Shown here in pieces: positions 1 through 12,589 of a DNA stretch of 64,000 nt. Origin of the DNA: Adiantum capillus-veneris (taxonomy: Eukaryota; Streptophyta; Polypodiopsida; Polypodiales; Pteridaceae); the NCBI GenBank assembly GCA_014529385.2, contig CM043963.1, positions 111,136,912 to 111,200,911 of the forward strand, given 5' to 3'. The notes under the pieces were generated by a model. It worked only from the letters and a program-made list of their open reading frames with translations. It searched no databases and was not told the origin of the DNA. Made by a program: the position numbers and the translations under genes. The stretch's first letter is position 1. Every line of letters starts with the position of its first letter.

Positions 1-490
1 TTTAGAAATCATATGTCACAAAGTCATTGCGCATAGGTAAGGATGTTAGGCAATGGTCATGTGAGGCTTAGGTGGTGGTTTAGGGTGGGTTAGTTGTCAC
101 TAAGCTTCGAGCACTTATGACATGTGCAGGAATGGCGCACCAGCTGCAGTGGGTAGAGAGAGGATGACCAAGGTGCAACAGGTAGAGAGAGGAAGACTTG
201 AGCGTTGAAGCTCACCGACATAGTTTGGTAACTATACCTAAAAACGCAAAGTTACAAAACTAAGCAGGTCAAAAGCTACTGCTACAAAGTCGTTGTCAGG
301 GCTTGTCATGAAAACTAAACCATCGCGTGACCACGCCTTTAGTTATCAAGTTATTTGAACAAATAACTAAGCCTCATTCTTGGTCACACGCAAAAAGGAG
401 CATTAAATGACTTGCTAAGCCTACCCTTTGTAACTATCAAGAATTTGGCATAGTTGTGAAGTTCAAGGCATAGTTGGGAGGATGAATGAG

Positions 491-528
491 TAACTAAGCC
501 TCGTGTGACCATGCAAGAGGCTTAGTTA
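491..528. repeat. Hairpin within a dispersed TAACTAAGCC / GTGACCATGC motif
   Basis: TAACTAAGCCT at 491-501 is perfectly complementary to AGGCTTAGTTA at 518-528. The loop holds GTGACCATGC. Degenerate copies of the same word pair (AACTAAGCC followed by GTGACC and ATGCC) occur near 300-335, 365-390 and 578-605. This suggests a decayed repeat, possibly the remains of an inverted-repeat element; no family is assigned. Confidence 0.5.
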
Positions 529-2105
529 TTTATCAAATGCTTTGTCTATTCATAGTTGGCATATTCATCAATAAATGATAACTAAGCCTTGCGTGACCAT
601 GCCCTTATGGAGGAGGGACACTCAAGCTTTCCCAAAATATTACTTCATGGGATGAGGGTGCAGAAGGATTGATTACATGGGGCTCTTGTGTTTGGAGGAC
701 TTGGTTCTATTGATCATAGTGTGTCAAAGTCCATTGTTTTTAAATCAACTTAAATCATCTAACATGCAAGTGTACATGCTTGCTACTTGGGTTACAGGTA
801 CATTTACAACCATTTTTTATATTCAATCATAGAACCTTTGTTTGATAAACCTTCAGTAGGACAAAAATACATTATTCTCTTGATGGATGTACACTTTGTT
901 AATAGATGTTGGTGACACTGATGACATTACTCATCACAATTAATTATGGTATTGGCATAGAAAAGTGGATGACATGCACAAATGAAGACGATGTTATCCT
1001 AGTGTGAAATCATTTGTCCACACCATACATGAGACGGGTTACAAAGATAACATATGTATGTCTACTGGATGAAAACATTTTAGTGACTTTCTATCTTGCA
1101 TAACACATGTGTAAGTTGGTAAAATATGCTAGAAAGATTGGGTTGCATCTCCATTCATGGTGGATGCTCATGTGTGATGGTGGAAATAACATCCCTGCAC
1201 AAGAGAGAAAATGTGTTCATAGTAATGTATCTTCCAATTGGGTTGTTTTATCAAAAGCACGTGGGTGGTGGTGTGGCACACTAAAATAGCAAGGCTGGCG
1301 AGTGTCTTTCATCAGAATTGTTTCCTACCTTGAAGAGTTGCATCATAGAGTTAGTGACACATATAGGAAAGAACTTTAGCCAAGGGGTGGAGATTTGTTT
1401 CGAGGAGGAATGGAGCAAAGTTTTACTTTTTTATGATACTTGCATAGAATCCCACATATCCAATCACGTATACCACACACATGAATGCAGATACATGTAC
1501 TATCCTTAACTTTTCTTATTCTTTCTTCTATTTGGTTGCTCAAAACTTTCATTAATGAAGATGATCACATACCCAACATTTACTGGCTACGGATGGTTGG
1601 GCTTTGCATGCTCGTAGTGTTTCATCATTGCCTTATGCTATAGAGTGATTTTTTTGTGTTTTCTATATATTTAGAGAAGAAAGTATGTGGTACTTCCCCT
1701 TAGGAGGACAATTAGTATGTAGAAAAGATTCAATGACGTAGCTTGTTTTTTTCCTTTGCATGCAATTACTAACACATCATAGGGATTGTGTGTTTTTTCT
1801 CTACTCCTCAAAGGTTTTTGGCTCGCTCAAGGGATGAAGAAGTTCCTTCTCATGAGGGGTTTAATCCCATGATGTAAAGTATTGACTCACTGAAATTTTC
1901 CTTGATATGCTAATTTATGAAAGATTCCTTTCATTTAAGGAACTGATCATTAAGGTGCATTTCATGAGGTTGTTTTGTTATTTTTTTTAAATTTCTTTTC
2001 ATTGTACGTTGGCCTTTCACTTGTTTAAGTAGGACCATTTGGAACATATAAGGTATTTTGTTTATCTGTGTGTAATAGACAATACAAGTTATAGTATAAC
2101 ACAAC

Positions 2106-2270
2106 ATAACTAACATATGACTGCAAGCACTCATTAAGATCTACTCCCATAACTCATTAACATGTTATTGTAAGCATTCATTAACATGTGACTATAGGCA
2201 CTCATTAAGATCTACTCCCCATAGCTCAATAATCTGTGATTGTAGGCACTCATCAAGATCTACTCCCCCC
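2106..2270. repeat. Short degenerate tandem array
   Basis: The phrase GCACTCATTAAGATCTACTC begins at 2127 and 2198, and with one change at 2246. Copies of CATTAACATGT with TGACTGTAGG-like spacers lie between them. Unit length is irregular (71 and 48 bases), as expected for a decayed minisatellite. Confidence 0.6.
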
Positions 2271-3567
2271 CTATCGGGGCTTCGATAGGCCTTTGTGAGT
2301 CATCACCTTACTAAATTCATAAGCATGCACCTATATCATATTTCTTGGTGCTTACTGTAAGTGGTATGATTATTGTGGAGATAAATGGAGACACAATTTC
2401 TTGGTTGTGATCATCATATTTTTGTTGTTGAGTTCATGGTGTATTGCTTTGATGATTTTATATAAATCTACTAGAAATGCAGCCATGTTTGAGGTGGCCT
2501 TAGGTATACATTTATCCACAATATACTTTAAGAAATATGAAACATTTAAAGAGACATCTTATACTTTCATTGTTTATTTGCCTAAATTTGATCAGAATGT
2601 CTCCAATTTTAATATTTCCATTCATACTTTGGCTATATCACGCTTCATAGGCATCATAGCTGCATACAATGAGTCATTCAAGCAAAGATGACAAAACAAG
2701 ATACATGAAAACACTTTGAAAAACTTGGATACTTTAGCTTGAAAAATGAATCGCATGATGTTGGCCCTAAGTGCTTATTGTTTTTCTATAATAAATTTTG
2801 CAAGCCACAACAAACTTTAGATTAGACACAATTTGTTAGTAATCCATGGCACACAATAGTTTCCTCATATGTTAAAGAGGGTTTTTAAGCACTGAATTAA
2901 AAAAGCTACAAAAGTATGAAAAAAGCTCTAAATAAAAAGCTCACATTTTTATTTTTCCCCATGCGGATTACTTAAATGGACCAATCTAATACCGACCAAT
3001 CTAATACGAACCACCATTTCCAGAGATCATTTTATTTTTTTAAATATATATACATTTCTAAAGTCTATTTGCATTATCATAGTCTGTTTTGCATTATTTT
3101 ACTTCGTTTATTGAAGTCCGTTTGCATTTCTAAAGTACACAAGTTGTTTCTAAAGTCTGTTTGTGTGTTTTCTACTTTAATTGTCCAAACACACTAGTTT
3201 ACATTTACAACACCTATGACAAGTCACAATCTAAAGAACAACATAATTTATTAATTTTTGAATTAATTTGTATTAAAAAACTAAAACTAATTATAAAATA
3301 ACAAATCAAAATAACTCTTTTTTGTAATAATCAAATGTCACTATCTTTCTTTGTTAGCACTAGTCTGGTAACCTAATAGGACATAAAAGTGTCCTTTCAA
3401 GGTTTTGGAAAAATTTCCAAAAAACCATAGTAGATCCACCCATTTTGAAAAATCCTTTCATGAGCCTATAGTTCAAAGACTACTACATAGGGAAAAAATG
3501 AGCAATTTGTAAAATTTCTCTTGTCTTGGTCACAACAAGCCTCCAAAGCCAATAGACTAGTGCATTT

Positions 3568-5179
3568 TTTCATAATAACTAATATTTATTTCTCCTAAAT
3601 GATTTTCTCATGTTAAACTGATCATTTAATATGCGGAAGTGCGAGGGGAGAAAAAGCTAGAATATTGGTTAAGTTGGCAGACCGGTCACAGTAGGGATCC
3701 AAAGGAGGGAAAATAGGGATCCAAAGGGGGGGTCATCTGCAAAAGAGCAATGTGCAACAATGGGCTTCAAAGACCCTAAGGTTCAGTCCATTAAGACTTC
3801 CAAGATACTAAGGTTACAAAATTCAAAGGTTATGTCCAATGGTCCAACCCTAGGGAAAATTGGATGGTTTAGTGATGCCTGAAAAGTCTTTCATGACTCC
3901 TAAACAGGAGGGGGTGAGCCCTAAAGGTAGGGAAAGAGAGAGAAGCTTGTGAGAGAACACATACACACACTCAAAGGCTTCCCTTTACAGAAAGGGCATA
4001 ATGGACACATGTCAGCTCCCTAGGCCAATTGCACACAAGGTGCTCTCAAATCCTATTGGAAGGCCATAGAGGTGGACCAATGCGAATTAGTCTAGAGTAA
4101 ATCTAGTTTATTTCATTTAAAAAAACTTAATAAAAGAAACAATAAGAATTAAGCTCTCTAGAAGACGATTGGAGAATCTCCCAAGGGGTCCAATGAGCAT
4201 TCAGTAGCCCAATGGCTTACCTGATTCGTATTGGCCAGAAGACAAAGGGATCCAATGAGAGTTTAGTTGCATTATTTGTTTACCTAAATCTATCACAGAA
4301 TGGGAAAGGGGGACACATGTCACAAGGCTATCAACTTATGATTCTCAATTATGATTGGCTAAGCTTTGCAGGGTCCAATGGGGTGCCATCAAGAGTAATT
4401 TGCAAGAGGGGTCGACCAAGAGAGAGAGAGGGGGATGAATTTGGCAAGGCATTATCACACACACACACACACTCACACAATCTCATGTGTGAAGCAAGAA
4501 GAGTCTCTCTCTCTCCTTCTGAAGCTTTAATGGAAAGCTCATCATCTACTCCAAGCTTGTGAGAAGGGAGGCCTACACCAACAACTCTTGTCTTTGTGAT
4601 GCAAATCCAACAAGCTTCAATGCATGCTCATCTCCTCTACCATGCTAATTAATAAGATATGCTAAGCTTTTATGAGTGATTATGTGAGAAGATATACTTC
4701 TTTCTCGTAAGACTACTCCTTCTTCCTCTTAATCTACTCTCATATCCCGCTAGCTCTCACCATCTTCGAAGGTGTGTGAGGTCTTGGGTCTTAGACTGTG
4801 AAGGAATTGATGTTGTGTTTTATAAGTGTTTGCGTAGTGCTTGAAGCTAATTCCATCTTCATTGCACTAGCTAGTTATTGAATGAACACAAAGAATTGTA
4901 TTGTTAAATGTCTCCCTTGATGGGGGGAAACCTTTAATACAAAGCCTTTTGGAGGGGGGACCAGCTCCATGTAAATCGGTCATCAACTGTTGTCAATATC
5001 TTAATTTCTCTCTCTTTTGAAGTATTGTTCATGCCTATCTAACTCGGTGTTATGCTTTTTGTTGCTTTCTCCATCCAAGCACTCTTGCTATGCTCATTAG
5101 GAATTTATTCTAATGAAATGCTCACTATGTTCATGTTATTTTCCGCTACACACAAGTTACTAGGCCATTAAACGCTAGA
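3568..5179 (+). repeat. A1 5' LTR
   Basis: It aligns along its length with the LTRs at 20049-21644, 27351-29063, 32632-34199 and 56144-57305. The expected TGTCATAAT start reads TTTCATAAT here. The end is next to the primer site. Internal landmarks are the repeated GGGATCCAAAGG words near 3695-3730, a short CACACA stretch near 3962 and another at 4459-4477. It should supply promoter and polyadenylation signals, but I could not place them. Confidence 0.9.
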
Positions 5180-5180
5180 T

Positions 5181-5192
5181 TGGTATCAGAGC
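5181..5192 (+). promoter_or_regulatory. A1 primer-binding site (initiator Met tRNA type)
   Basis: TGGTATCAGAGC lies one base after the LTR end. This is the standard plant retrotransposon primer site complementary to the 3' end of initiator methionine tRNA. Confidence 0.93.
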
Positions 5193-5568
5193 ACAAGGTT
5201 TCTCTTTTCTTTCTCAAGAAGGGAAGCTAGCTATAAATGGTTGGTATTATTAATTGCAATTAAGTAGAATAGGCATTTTTCAGCCTTGCAGTGCGCCTCC
5301 CTTCGTGCAAATAACGGGGCATCACCATCGAGAGATATGGTCTTAATAGTGGAGTCCTACGGGGCTTGCTATTGAGCTATTAGAAGCTTGACCGGAGCCG
5401 GTGCTGTTTTGGTGTTGAAAGACCCTCTCTTCAATTCCTTGCAATTAACCATATTCGAGCCACAGGTAGAGTAGCTTGAGTGCTTTTCTAAAGGGGTAAA
5501 GAGGAGCATCAACTAGGGCTTGAAGTGCCAAAGTACACCTAAAAATATTACACCTAAAAATTGTTAGA

Positions 5569-7627
5569 ATGGTTGACAATATTAAAGAGAGTGAAATTAA
5601 TGTTGATAGCTTTGATTTTGCTAATGAGCAGGCTACTAATGATGCTCCTATGCTTGTTAACTATGTTGTTTCTAGGCTTCAACAAGCCATGGGCAATCCA
5701 TCCCTCGAAAGTGAAGTGCAACGGCAGCTTCGTGCTCATGGGATCCTCCAAATTCCCCACCATGGTGAGAGAGTACCCAGGAAGCCTTGTTGTGAGACTT
5801 CCAAAAGAGGCCTCTCTCCGATTTGGGAAGAAGAAGAGGATCCATAGGAAGGGCTTAAAAATTTGCTTCATTAGGAAGATAATGGAGTCTAGGAGGGCCT
5901 CTTTATTTGGTAGTTGAAGGGAGTAAAACCTTTAGTATTAAGAAAGCAATCAAAGGACCACTTATGAATTCAAACATGTAAACCGGCTAGTTTATTTGAA
6001 TTCAAATTTCCCCCCCAAAATGAAATTTAAAATCTAACATGCAAAAGTAAATAATGTAACATATCTTTGGAAAGAGATCAGCCTGTAGATTCTATATCTT
6101 TAATCTCTGCTCAAATCGGAGATCATATATAGGAGTTATGGAAGGACAAAAATTATAAATTTGTCATCCCCCTTTTGGGGAAAAAAGTGCATCCTTTGAC
6201 CACTCGTACACCTCTCTTACACACCCACCATTCTTGCACACATGGCATGTATCTATTGGTCCAAATGTTAATCACCTCCATAATCTCATGGCAAATAAAG
6301 AGGCTCTCCTAGACCCCCATCCTCTTCCTAATGCTTGATGACGCATCTCCTTCCAAAAGGAGAATTCAAGAGCCCCCAACAAAGGAATGAGAAAGAAGTG
6401 AGCCTCCTGCCACCTCGACAGAGATGGCTCCACGAAGACGGTGGGCAAAACGCTCTCCATAACCTCCTAAATAGAGAAAACCATTACACACCTCTCCACA
6501 CCATAATTCAAAGAGGGATGATAAAAAACAAGAGAAGAGAAAGGCGAGAAAGAGGTCACCCTCTTATCCATCTTCTTCATCCTCTTCCTCTTATGAAGAA
6601 AGTGATGGTGTAGACAAAGAGGAACAAGGCAAGAAAGAGGTTACCCTCTTCTCCATCTTCCACAAATTCTTTATCTACTAAATAAAGCAATGGTGAAACT
6701 TTTGAACCATCAAAAAGACGAGGCCATAGGAAATCCTATGCCGCATGGAAGAGGTCGTCCAAGCTCAAGAATCTCAAAGAGGGAGGAAAGAGCATCTCTT
6801 TCCTTACCTACGATGGAACTTTTGGTGCTACAGACAAAGTCTTGGCTTTCAGCCAACAATTCGATGTGGTGTTTGGAGATGAGGGCTTCACGGAGTCCTC
6901 TAAGCTACACCATGTAGCTATGCATTTTCAAAAGTCCGCGAGGCAATGGTGTTCTAGCCTACGGGCAAGCGATGAAGCTCCACAAACATGGAACGCTTTA
7001 AGAGGTTCCATCATGAATCATTTTTTGGCCACCGATGCCAAAGACAAAGTACTCACCGAATGGCGAAGCTTGAAGCTCTCTCCCTATGAATCCATTCATA
7101 AATAAGTAGACAAGTTTTGGGACTTACATCTCAAAGGAACTGTCTTCAAATATATGGATTTTGGAAAGAAAAAACAACAATTTTATGTGGGCTTAACTGA
7201 AGAAATGGAGGAGTATGTCAACTCCCAAAGGACATGCACTATATATGTGCTCATACACCATACTATGGTGGCTTCTCAAATCAATTTCCAAACATGGGCT
7301 AAGAGAAATCTTAAGCCCACAGAAAACAAGGGTTCCAATGAGCCTAAGGGGGAGGACAATGTCCAAAAGTCTCCTAAGGGCAACTCCAATAACAACAAAG
7401 CTAAGGAGAAGGGAGTTTACAAAGTCAAAAACAAACTCTCTCCTGAAGATCTTGAGCGTTATCGCAAGGATAACCGTTGTTTCAAATGCGGAGAGCAAGG
7501 GCATGCGTATCATGCTGCCCCCAAAAGAACACCCGCCATGAGCCTCCTAGAGCTACCTTGGTTGAAATCCAAGAAGAGGAAGCTCACCACAAAGGATCTC
7601 CTCTATGCCATGGTTGGGGAAAGGTAA
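5569..7627 (+). pseudogene. A1 gag remnant, broken
   Basis: This is a decayed gag coding region of A1. The first 92 residues from the ATG at 5569 match the start of A2 gag (22062), then a TAG stops the frame at 5845-5847. A non-coding inverted-repeat element interrupts it at 5869-6333. Beyond that, gag is recognisable only by jumping frames: a capsid-like segment (6842-7105, with the Q-x-W-like ARQWCSSLRA block and the SLKLSPYESIHK block) and a nucleocapsid segment at 7477-7520. The nucleocapsid still reads CFKCGEQGHAY, but the final cysteine of the CX2CX4HX4C knuckle is lost (SDC in A2, HAA here). It cannot make a full Gag. Confidence 0.85.
5869..6333. mobile_element. CATTAGG-type inverted-repeat element, copy 1 (465 bp)
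   Basis: It starts CATTAGGAAGATAATGG and ends with CCATCCTCTTCCTAATG. About 43 terminal bases form an inverted repeat with few mismatches, including TCTAGGAGGGCCTCTTTATT against its complement. The sibling A2 has the empty site: A1 reads ATTTGCTT, then the element, then CTTGATGACG, while A2 reads ATTTACTTCTTGATGATG (22353-22370). Removing exactly 465 bp restores the alignment with no base left over, so no target-site duplication is visible. There is no coding capacity, so it must be a non-autonomous (MITE-like) element. The superfamily is not assigned. Confidence 0.88.
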
Positions 7628-8887
7628 GAGAACATGATGCTTTTATTCTCTTTGACCCTGGTTCTACTCACAATTTCATATCCACAAAGTTGGCCACCAA
7701 GCTAGGTATCCAAGCCTATGAGATGGGAGATGTCCTACCCGCAGATGGTGCTTTCAAGGGGCAAGAAGCTTTACTCACTCCCTTGGTCGGGAAATTGAGG
7801 CTCCATGTCCAAAGCTACATGGACAAAGAGGACTTCTTTATCTCTCCTCTCAAGCACGAGGATGTAATCTAAGGGGCACCATGGTTTATTCGCATGACTG
7901 CCAATGTTAAATTCTCCGGAAGGAAAATCTACTTTAGATTCAGGGAAAAAGATATGTACATAGATGCCAAAGAGATGGGTAACACCATACCCATTGTACA
8001 TACACAAGCTTTCAACAAGACAATAAAGATCTCTATTTTCGTGTACATGATTTTTGTTAAAGATTCTCAAAATGAACCTAATGCTTTAGCAAAGAAAATA
8101 TAAACAATTACAACGAATTAGAGTTATCCAATTTTCTCAAGGGATTTCAAGATGTTTTTATTGACGGCATCCATTGTGAAGTACCTCCCAAACGAGGCAA
8201 TAATGACCATGCAATTGAACTTCTTCCAAGAAGTTCACTGCCTAATAAACCTCCTTATAGAGTTTCTCAAGCTCAACAAGAGGATATTATGCCGGCAAGT
8301 GCATGAGTTAGTTGAGAAGGGCATGGTTAGGGCTAGCTCATCTTATTTTTGCTCACTTGTGTTATTAGTGCAAAAGAAAGACGACACATATCGTATGTGT
8401 GTCGACTATAGAGCATTAAATAGGATCACTATCAAAAATAGGTTTCCCGTTCCACCGGTAGAAGACCTGTTTGATAAGCTGCAAGGGTCGACCTACTTCA
8501 GTAGGATTGACCTAAAAAGTGGCTACCATCAAATAAGGATAGTTGATCAAGACATTGTAAAGACCGCATTTTTGCACTACATTTGGTCTTTACGAATACA
8601 TTGTCATGTCTTTTGGCTTGACCAATGCACCAACCACATTCAACCTCTTGATGGAGAAGCTATTCATGCCTCACCGAACCTTTACTGGAGTGTTCTTTGA
8701 TGATATCATCATCTACTCTAATTCACTAGATGAACACAAGCAACACCTCCAAGTAATATTTCAAGTCCTAAGAGAGAATAAACTTTATGTTAATCAAAAT
8801 AAAAGTGATTTTTCTTACAAGAGATTCAGTATTTTAGGTTACATTATCTCTCAAAATGGCATCCAAATGGATCCATCAAAGTTAGAG
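7628..8887 (+). pseudogene. A1 protease and reverse transcriptase remnant (5' part of pol)
   Basis: The protease is recognised by LFDPGSTHNFIS at about 7650-7685, followed by KLATKLGIQAYEMGD and closed by a stop at 7870 where A2 reads on. RT starts near 8290: [11 protein letters not shown], then [37 protein letters not shown], a frameshift near 8570, then [18 protein letters not shown] and the catalytic FFDDIIIYS at about 8695-8720. Coding resemblance stops abruptly at 8887, where element B is inserted, and resumes at 16897. The equivalent A2 sequence (around 24900) reads straight through. Confidence 0.88.
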
Positions 8888-9886
8888 TGTTAGCAGCGTC
8901 TAACACAGGCTACACCGGTTATACATCAACCGGGAGAAATGCTATGGTTGTGCATAATATTTCCAACTCACTTTGTATAAGCTTGGGCTCATTAGGAGTT
9001 CCAAAGTTGTAAATGCTTGCTAGGAGGCTCAAACTTAAACCCATAGTAGAAGGGATTGTGGTGAAAGCCTTTAAAAGGAAGCCTTTGTGCAAGGAGGCTT
9101 CATTCTTGAGTATCCACTCTTGAGGATCCACTTTTGAGAGCTCTCTCTCTCTTGAGTGTTCACTCTTTGGATTGAATAGCCTTGAGCTTTATGCCCATGC
9201 TTAAGAGGCTAGTACTATCCATTGTAATTAGAGAAACTTGATTAATCTAATCCCTATTTTACTCAGAAGTCTTGTCTTCTCTACATTTCATTATGTCATG
9301 AAGCAGTATTACACTCTCATTATTCTAGGTTTGAGAGAGATATGTACTTCTTGCTTTGATCTTAACTCTCTTCTTCCCTAAGTATTTCAATTAGTTGATT
9401 ACTTCTCTAATTATCTTGATTAGTGTAATGTGTGTGCACTCTTCGTCATGTCATTAGAGTTTGTGTCTAATTGTGTGCTTAAGTGTGTGAAGGCTTAAGA
9501 GCCTTGAGCTCAATGTCACTTGTGTGCGATGCGATTAGAGTACCTTGGTTGGCATGTGATGATTCGGAAAGCCAACTTCAATGCAACTAGTGTGTGCTTT
9601 GATCATGGATGCTTGTGTTGACTATGTTCTTGTGACTCCATAAGATTGACAAGTCAGACTTCGGTGGACTTGATGTGTGTAGGAGTTGATTGATTAGTGA
9701 TTAGAGTATGGTTAGAGTTATTCTTGCCATGGCTAATCTATACTTGCATTGGTGAGGTATTCTCTTGAATCCTCTTATTCTATTCATCTGGTGCTCATGC
9801 TTCCATGCCCTAGATGGATTGTCGATCCACGGATTGATAATTTTGTGTGGGTTGCGATTAGGTCGTTGCTACAACGTCTCCCAACA
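8888..9886 (+). repeat. Element B 5' LTR
   Basis: It is about 999 bp and collinear with 15895-16896, with scattered substitutions. Its first 18 bases, TGTTAG-CAGCGT-CTAACA, form a perfect 6-bp stem with a 6-base loop. The 3' copy keeps this with one loop change. Confidence 0.93.
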
Positions 9887-9888
9887 TT

Positions 9889-9906
9889 TGGTGCCATTGC
9901 CGGGGA
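9889..9906 (+). promoter_or_regulatory. Element B primer-binding site (Asp tRNA type)
   Basis: TGGTGCCATTGCCGGGGA lies two bases after the LTR end. The site known from plant Athila/Tat elements is TGGCGCCGTTGCCGGGGA. The two differences are both CpG transitions (CG to TG and CG to CA), as expected for a methylated, ageing copy. Confidence 0.88.
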
Positions 9907-12584
9907 TCGATAACCTAAGCTAGTGAGTATAGGATGTTTAGAGTAGAGTAATTTCATTGGCTTTTGAGTGGGTGTAACTCAATTTTGGTTTGATTTGATG
10001 ATTTTTGTAAAAGTAATTAAAGCTAATTTTGACTTCCCCCCATTTCACTAATTTCATACTAACCCTTGCTGATTTCGCTTGATTTCCATGCTAATTGTAC
10101 TAAATCCATGCTAATTTTTACTAGTTATTGACTAACTTTGTTAACCTATCCGCTAACATTGAAATATGTTCAATCCCCTTGTAAGAGGTGGAATCGTCAC
10201 TCTAATCAAGTTAATTGTGCTAATTTATGCCTAATTTGATTATTTGAGTGTTTGATTTTTGGCCTACAATGGTCAATTTTTGGAGCGGATTTGATGGTGC
10301 ACATGCTTGTGTGTGCAATGATGTGTCTTCGTGTGGAGCAAAGGAATAGCTTAGAGTGTGATTACGATGTAAGTGCACTCACTTGCTCATGTCAATTCTT
10401 GATTGATTAATGTGGTTCAATGTTGCTAATTATTTGTTAAAGTTAGGTGTATAAATAAATTGACTTACACTTTACACCTAATTTAATTCACTTGGAATGA
10501 AATTGATGGTCAAACTTTGATTAATGAACTTTGTGTGTGTCAAGATAATGCTTAATCCTCATCAAGAATTCACATGTGTGCATAAGAATCATTGTGTGTG
10601 TAATGCACCAAAGAGGGAAAAACTGTCAAAAAATTCAAATCTGTTTGCACCTAATTTTGAGTGTGTGCATGCATAAAAATTGATGGAATTGATGATATGT
10701 GAATATGCAATCATGTGATTGATGTGTATGTTAAGCTAATTCAATCATTGGATAAGGCTAAATGCCAAAAAGTTGGGCAAAATTTGAGTGTGTGTGCCCA
10801 TCCAAGACCACTTGTTTCATGAAAAGTGTGTGAAATCGTTAGGTGTGAGCCTAAATGCATTGCCAATTGATTCAAAATTGATCTTTTGCGCTTAATTTTT
10901 GAGTGTGTGCATTGCTTGATTGGTTAAAAATAGTGGTAATTTTTTAGAAATTAAGCATGCATGCATTCACTTATGCTTGATTGAGTTTGTAATTTGTGCA
11001 TTACAATGTGAAATTGATGGAATAGCTGCATCAAATTTTGGCCTAAATTTGGGTATGTATGCCAATCAATGGCATGTGCAATCCAATGTCTTACTGAATA
11101 ATTGGTAATTTGACCAATTATGATGATGAATTGGCCAAATAGTTGATGTGGGTTCACAATTGGCTTTGAGGATTGAAAAAGGTCACTCAATTGTGAAATT
11201 TTTTTAGTGTATTGCCATGCTAATGATTGAGCAATGTTATGAACTTGAAAATGTTACATTGATGCATGTGCATTGTAGTCGAAAGTCAAGTATGAGTGAC
11301 GTTACAAATAAAAAATGACAAATCCAATTTGGTTTGGATGATTAGGGATTTTGTGAGCAATCGAAATTGCAATGCTTGAATGGCATGTTTTTTCTACATT
11401 GTGTACATAGCATGCTTGCTTTGAAATCATTTTTATGAAAAAACAAAAATTTTCAAGCCTACATTTCATTAGTGTGGAAATGACATCAAGCATGATTTTC
11501 GAATCAAAAGTTTGAGGACGTAATTATTAAGTTCATTGTATAAAAATTTGTTGGGGAATGCTTCATTCATAACAAAGAAAAGAAGATTTGAGTGCGATCA
11601 ATGAAATTAACCAACGAATTGTTCAAGAATGGCATCTTAATCAAAGAGGAATCGCAAAAAGCACTGTCTGCATACATGCCAAATCGGTTACTCATGAATG
11701 TTCAAAGGCTACCATGCATGATATTGAGAATTTAAAAAAATAAAATAAAAATTCTTAATGAACTACTAGCTTAAATTGTGCATATGTATGCTACATTGCA
11801 TGATGGGCGTACATTTGAAGCGGCTTGCAAGTAGAATCATGCTCAAGGGGAGACACCTTGTCAACTCATACATCCTCAAAATATTTGTGTTGCACGAAGG
11901 GAATAGGTGAGAACATAATCCTGAGGAGTTAAATAAAAAACAAACAAACAAACAAACAACTTGTTTCAGCCCTGGCTCGTTGTACGGTTGCACTCCACAC
12001 GCACCCTTTTTTCCCAAAAATGCCAAATTGGCATCCGGTTTCTACTGCTTTGAAATCTCAAACACACACAGGCACACACTCCGTTTGGCATTGCTGAATA
12101 CTTGGCTCGCTCTAGTCCAGACTCGCCCTATGTGCAAGCCAAAAGAAGTCATAAACTCTGCTTTTAGTGCCTCAATGAGCTCGTAGGGTCGCGACTTGCA
12201 AAGCCCGCCATGTTAGCATGGTAGCCTAGCCCGCCCTCCCTTTCGGTCGCCCTTGCTAATGGAAGCCATCACACCCACTCCAATTACTATCTACGCCAAC
12301 GAGCTGCCAAATTTAAGCTTTCTCCCTTGCCCATGTGCGCAATGAGCCCATGCTGCCTATTTTGGTTCGCTCTCTTTGACACAGTCCATGCTGATTATGG
12401 CGTATCTGCAGCAAATCACACACACACACAAAAATGGCCAGTAATGCATGCACGCTTGTAGCTCGGCTTTCTGCCCCTTGCAGCCGACCTCACTTGCAGA
12501 ATTTTTGAGAATAGCCGTTTCCTCCTCGCTCTACTCTGCCATGCCATGCCATTTTTGTCTCGACCAAGTGGACCTCAATTCGAC

Positions 12585-12588
<4 letters not shown>
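9907..12588 (+). other. Element B interior, left part, non-coding
   Basis: No sustained reading frame is visible on either strand. From 10290 to 11170 the phrase TTTGAGTGTGTGCA recurs in loose form (near 10650, 10785 and 10900), suggesting decayed internal repeats. From about 11960 the base composition shifts to a more GC-rich block with words such as AGCCCGCC, TTCGGTCGCCC and CTTGCAGCCGACC. Whether that block is original to B or a later insertion cannot be told from one copy. Confidence 0.6.

Positions 12589-12589
<1 letters not shown>

Larger units (their letters stand above)
1..3562. other. Host intergenic DNA, no recognisable gene
   Basis: This is AT-rich sequence into which retrotransposon A1 inserted. 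Short open frames occur (for example 1107-1289, 1318-1509 and 2401-2691), but none has a recognisable domain, a good start context or a neighbouring continuation, so I treat them as chance. The visible structure is a dispersed motif near 300-600, a short tandem array at 2106-2270, a small hairpin (CCTATCG at 2270-2276 paired with CGATAGG at 2283-2289), and repeated AAAGTCTGTTTGCATT-like words at 3055-3160. The other side of this locus resumes at 34205. Confidence 0.6.

Noticed and set aside
2261-2300. Hairpin CCTATCG/CGATAGG as a bacterial-type terminator
   Set aside because: The window is plant nuclear DNA, there is no T-run and no gene upstream.
2401-2691. 96-codon hydrophobic open frame as a small host gene
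   Set aside because: It begins with TTG, has no neighbouring exons or recognisable motif, and lies in AT-rich DNA where such frames are expected by chance.
5096-5122. CATTAGG...CTAATG mini-palindrome in the chromovirus LTR
   Set aside because: It is only 21 bases, is present at the same place in the full-length LTRs of the family, and lacks the GGCC-CTTT block, so it is LTR sequence and not a fourth inverted-repeat element.
8888-9886. Reading TGTTAG at 8888 as the end of RT with a natural stop
   Set aside because: A2 reads through at this point, and A1 resumes at 16897 after a perfect TAGAG duplication, so the stop is only the edge of element B.
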